NCBI GenBank assembly: GCA_013695395.1
Contig: JACDAP010000057.1
Coordinates: 1 to 5,906, forward strand
Direction: 5' to 3'
DNA: 5,906 bases
DNA from: Solirubrobacterales bacterium
Lineage (GTDB): Bacteria > Actinomycetota > Thermoleophilia > Solirubrobacterales > Solirubrobacteraceae
Positions 5,381 through 5,906 of the stretch are shown here, one piece after another. The notes under the pieces are model-generated. The model saw nothing but the letters and a program-made list of their open reading frames with translations. It searched no databases and was not told the DNA's origin. Both the position numbers and the translations under genes were made by a program. The stretch's first letter is position 1. Every line of letters begins with the position of its first letter.

Positions 5381-5906
5381 TCACAGGCCGGCCCGGAAGG
5401 CGAAGGCGGAGTGGACCGGGACCGCCGGGCCGATCGCCAGGACGATCTGGGTGTGGTGGCGCAGGCGGATCGCCGCCGGGTCGCCCTCGACCACCTCGCC
5501 GTCCACGTAGGCGCGGACCGGCCCCCGGAAGCTCGCGATCCGACGCGGGGTCAGCGGCTCGCCCCAGAGCGCGAAGAGATCCCCGAGGGTGGCCCGGGTG
5601 CCGTGGACGACCTCGACCACGCCGGTCGGCTCGGTGGTGGAGAGCGCGTGGCGGCAGCGCCCGCCGCGGACGAAGGCGCCGTCCTGCTGCCCGTCCGCGA
5701 CGCCGATACCCGCGGGGACCACGATGACGCGCCCCGCGGCGAAGAGCTCGAGGTGGACGCCGAAGCGGGCGGCCTCCGTCGGACCGCACGGCAGCCCCGC
5801 GACGGGCGCGCCGTCGTACTGCCCGGCGACGGGCTTGAAGCGCGGGTGGCGGCCGATCGGGACCGCGCGGACGTCCTGCTCCTCGATGACCTGCGTTGCG
5901 GCGGCG
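5381..5906 (-). CDS. Unknown protein, probably extracytoplasmic, 5'-truncated at the right edge
   Basis: The frame is open from the window edge (first full codon 5905-5903) to the TGA at 5383-5381, giving 174 residues; the start lies outside. The GTG at 5722 is an internal valine, since the reading upstream of it is coherent protein (FKPVAGQYDGAPVAGLPCGP). The visible pattern is VHLELFAAGRVIVVPAGIGV (51-69, mainly beta), then GRCRHALSTTEPTGVVEV (82-99), then TLGDLFALWGEPLT (106-119), then a beta-rich end. I recall a broadly distributed secreted family with the order HxHxxLxxFVNG, VPAxIGI, HTHDxxGVIHxE and TLGxFFxxWG. This protein fits that order but keeps only some of the histidines. The family name is not known to me and the resemblance is from memory. 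C40 and C84 could form a disulfide. It is the first visible gene of the minus-strand cluster leading to the regulator. Confidence 0.72.
   Translation of the reverse strand, partial: AAATQVIEEQDVRAVPIGRHPRFKPVAGQYDGAPVAGLPCGPTEAARFGVHLELFAAGRVIVVPAGIGVADGQQDGAFVRGGRCRHALSTTEPTGVVEVVHGTRATLGDLFALWGEPLTPRRIASFRGPVRAYVDGEVVEGDPAAIRLRHHTQIVLAIGPAVPVHSAFAFRAGL

Noticed and set aside
5340..5789. Upstream extension of the secreted protein frame
   Set aside because: It overlaps the upstream unknown gene in another frame and would bury an obvious signal peptide inside the protein.
1..5906. CRISPR arrays, tRNA or rRNA genes, insertion sequences, att sites
   Set aside because: No regularly spaced repeats, no RNA-gene signatures, no transposase or integrase and no terminal inverted repeats were seen.

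Overview
The window is a very GC-rich bacterial fragment with tightly packed genes, GTG starts, 1-4 bp gene overlaps and hardly any Shine-Dalgarno sequences. Together with a peptidoglycan-recognition amidase carrying Ig-like repeats and a Fur-family zinc regulator, this suggests an actinobacterium. The style of the unknown secreted proteins reminds me of Thermoleophilia (Solirubrobacterales and relatives), but that placement is inference.

Layout from left to right. (1) A 5'-truncated plus-strand gene for a secreted N-acetylmuramoyl-L-alanine amidase of the PGRP/amidase_2 type with two Ig-like domains (to 1469). (2) A short minus-strand gene (1485-1658, 57 aa) for a Met/Cys-rich micropeptide with a C-terminal hydrophobic segment. 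It ends convergently on the amidase, with a shared hairpin (1478-1495) between them. (3) A 56-bp divergent intergenic region holding a 15-bp imperfect palindrome (1689-1703) that resembles an actinobacterial Zur box. (4) A plus-strand operon for a zinc/manganese-type ABC importer: ABC-3 permease (1715-2593), ATPase (2590-3363) and second ABC-3 permease (3363-4193), joined by 4-bp and 1-bp overlaps. No substrate-binding protein gene is present. The ATPase ends in a natural hexahistidine tail. (5) A minus-strand cluster that converges on the transporter: a 5'-truncated unknown protein (5381 to the right edge), a secreted single-pass membrane protein of unknown function (4659-5339), and a Fur/Zur-family repressor (4148-4654) whose 3' end overlaps the last permease gene by 46 bp.

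How the parts fit. The regulator senses metal, most likely Zn(II), and with metal bound should repress from the palindrome between the micropeptide and the importer. The importer would then be made under zinc shortage, and the micropeptide may belong to the same regulon. The most interesting points are the divergent micropeptide, the paired non-identical permeases without a local binding protein, the His6-tailed ATPase, and the zur gene placed convergently downstream of its probable target behind two unknown envelope-protein genes.

There is no CRISPR array, tRNA, rRNA or recognisable mobile element. No stretch over 300 bp lacks a gene.
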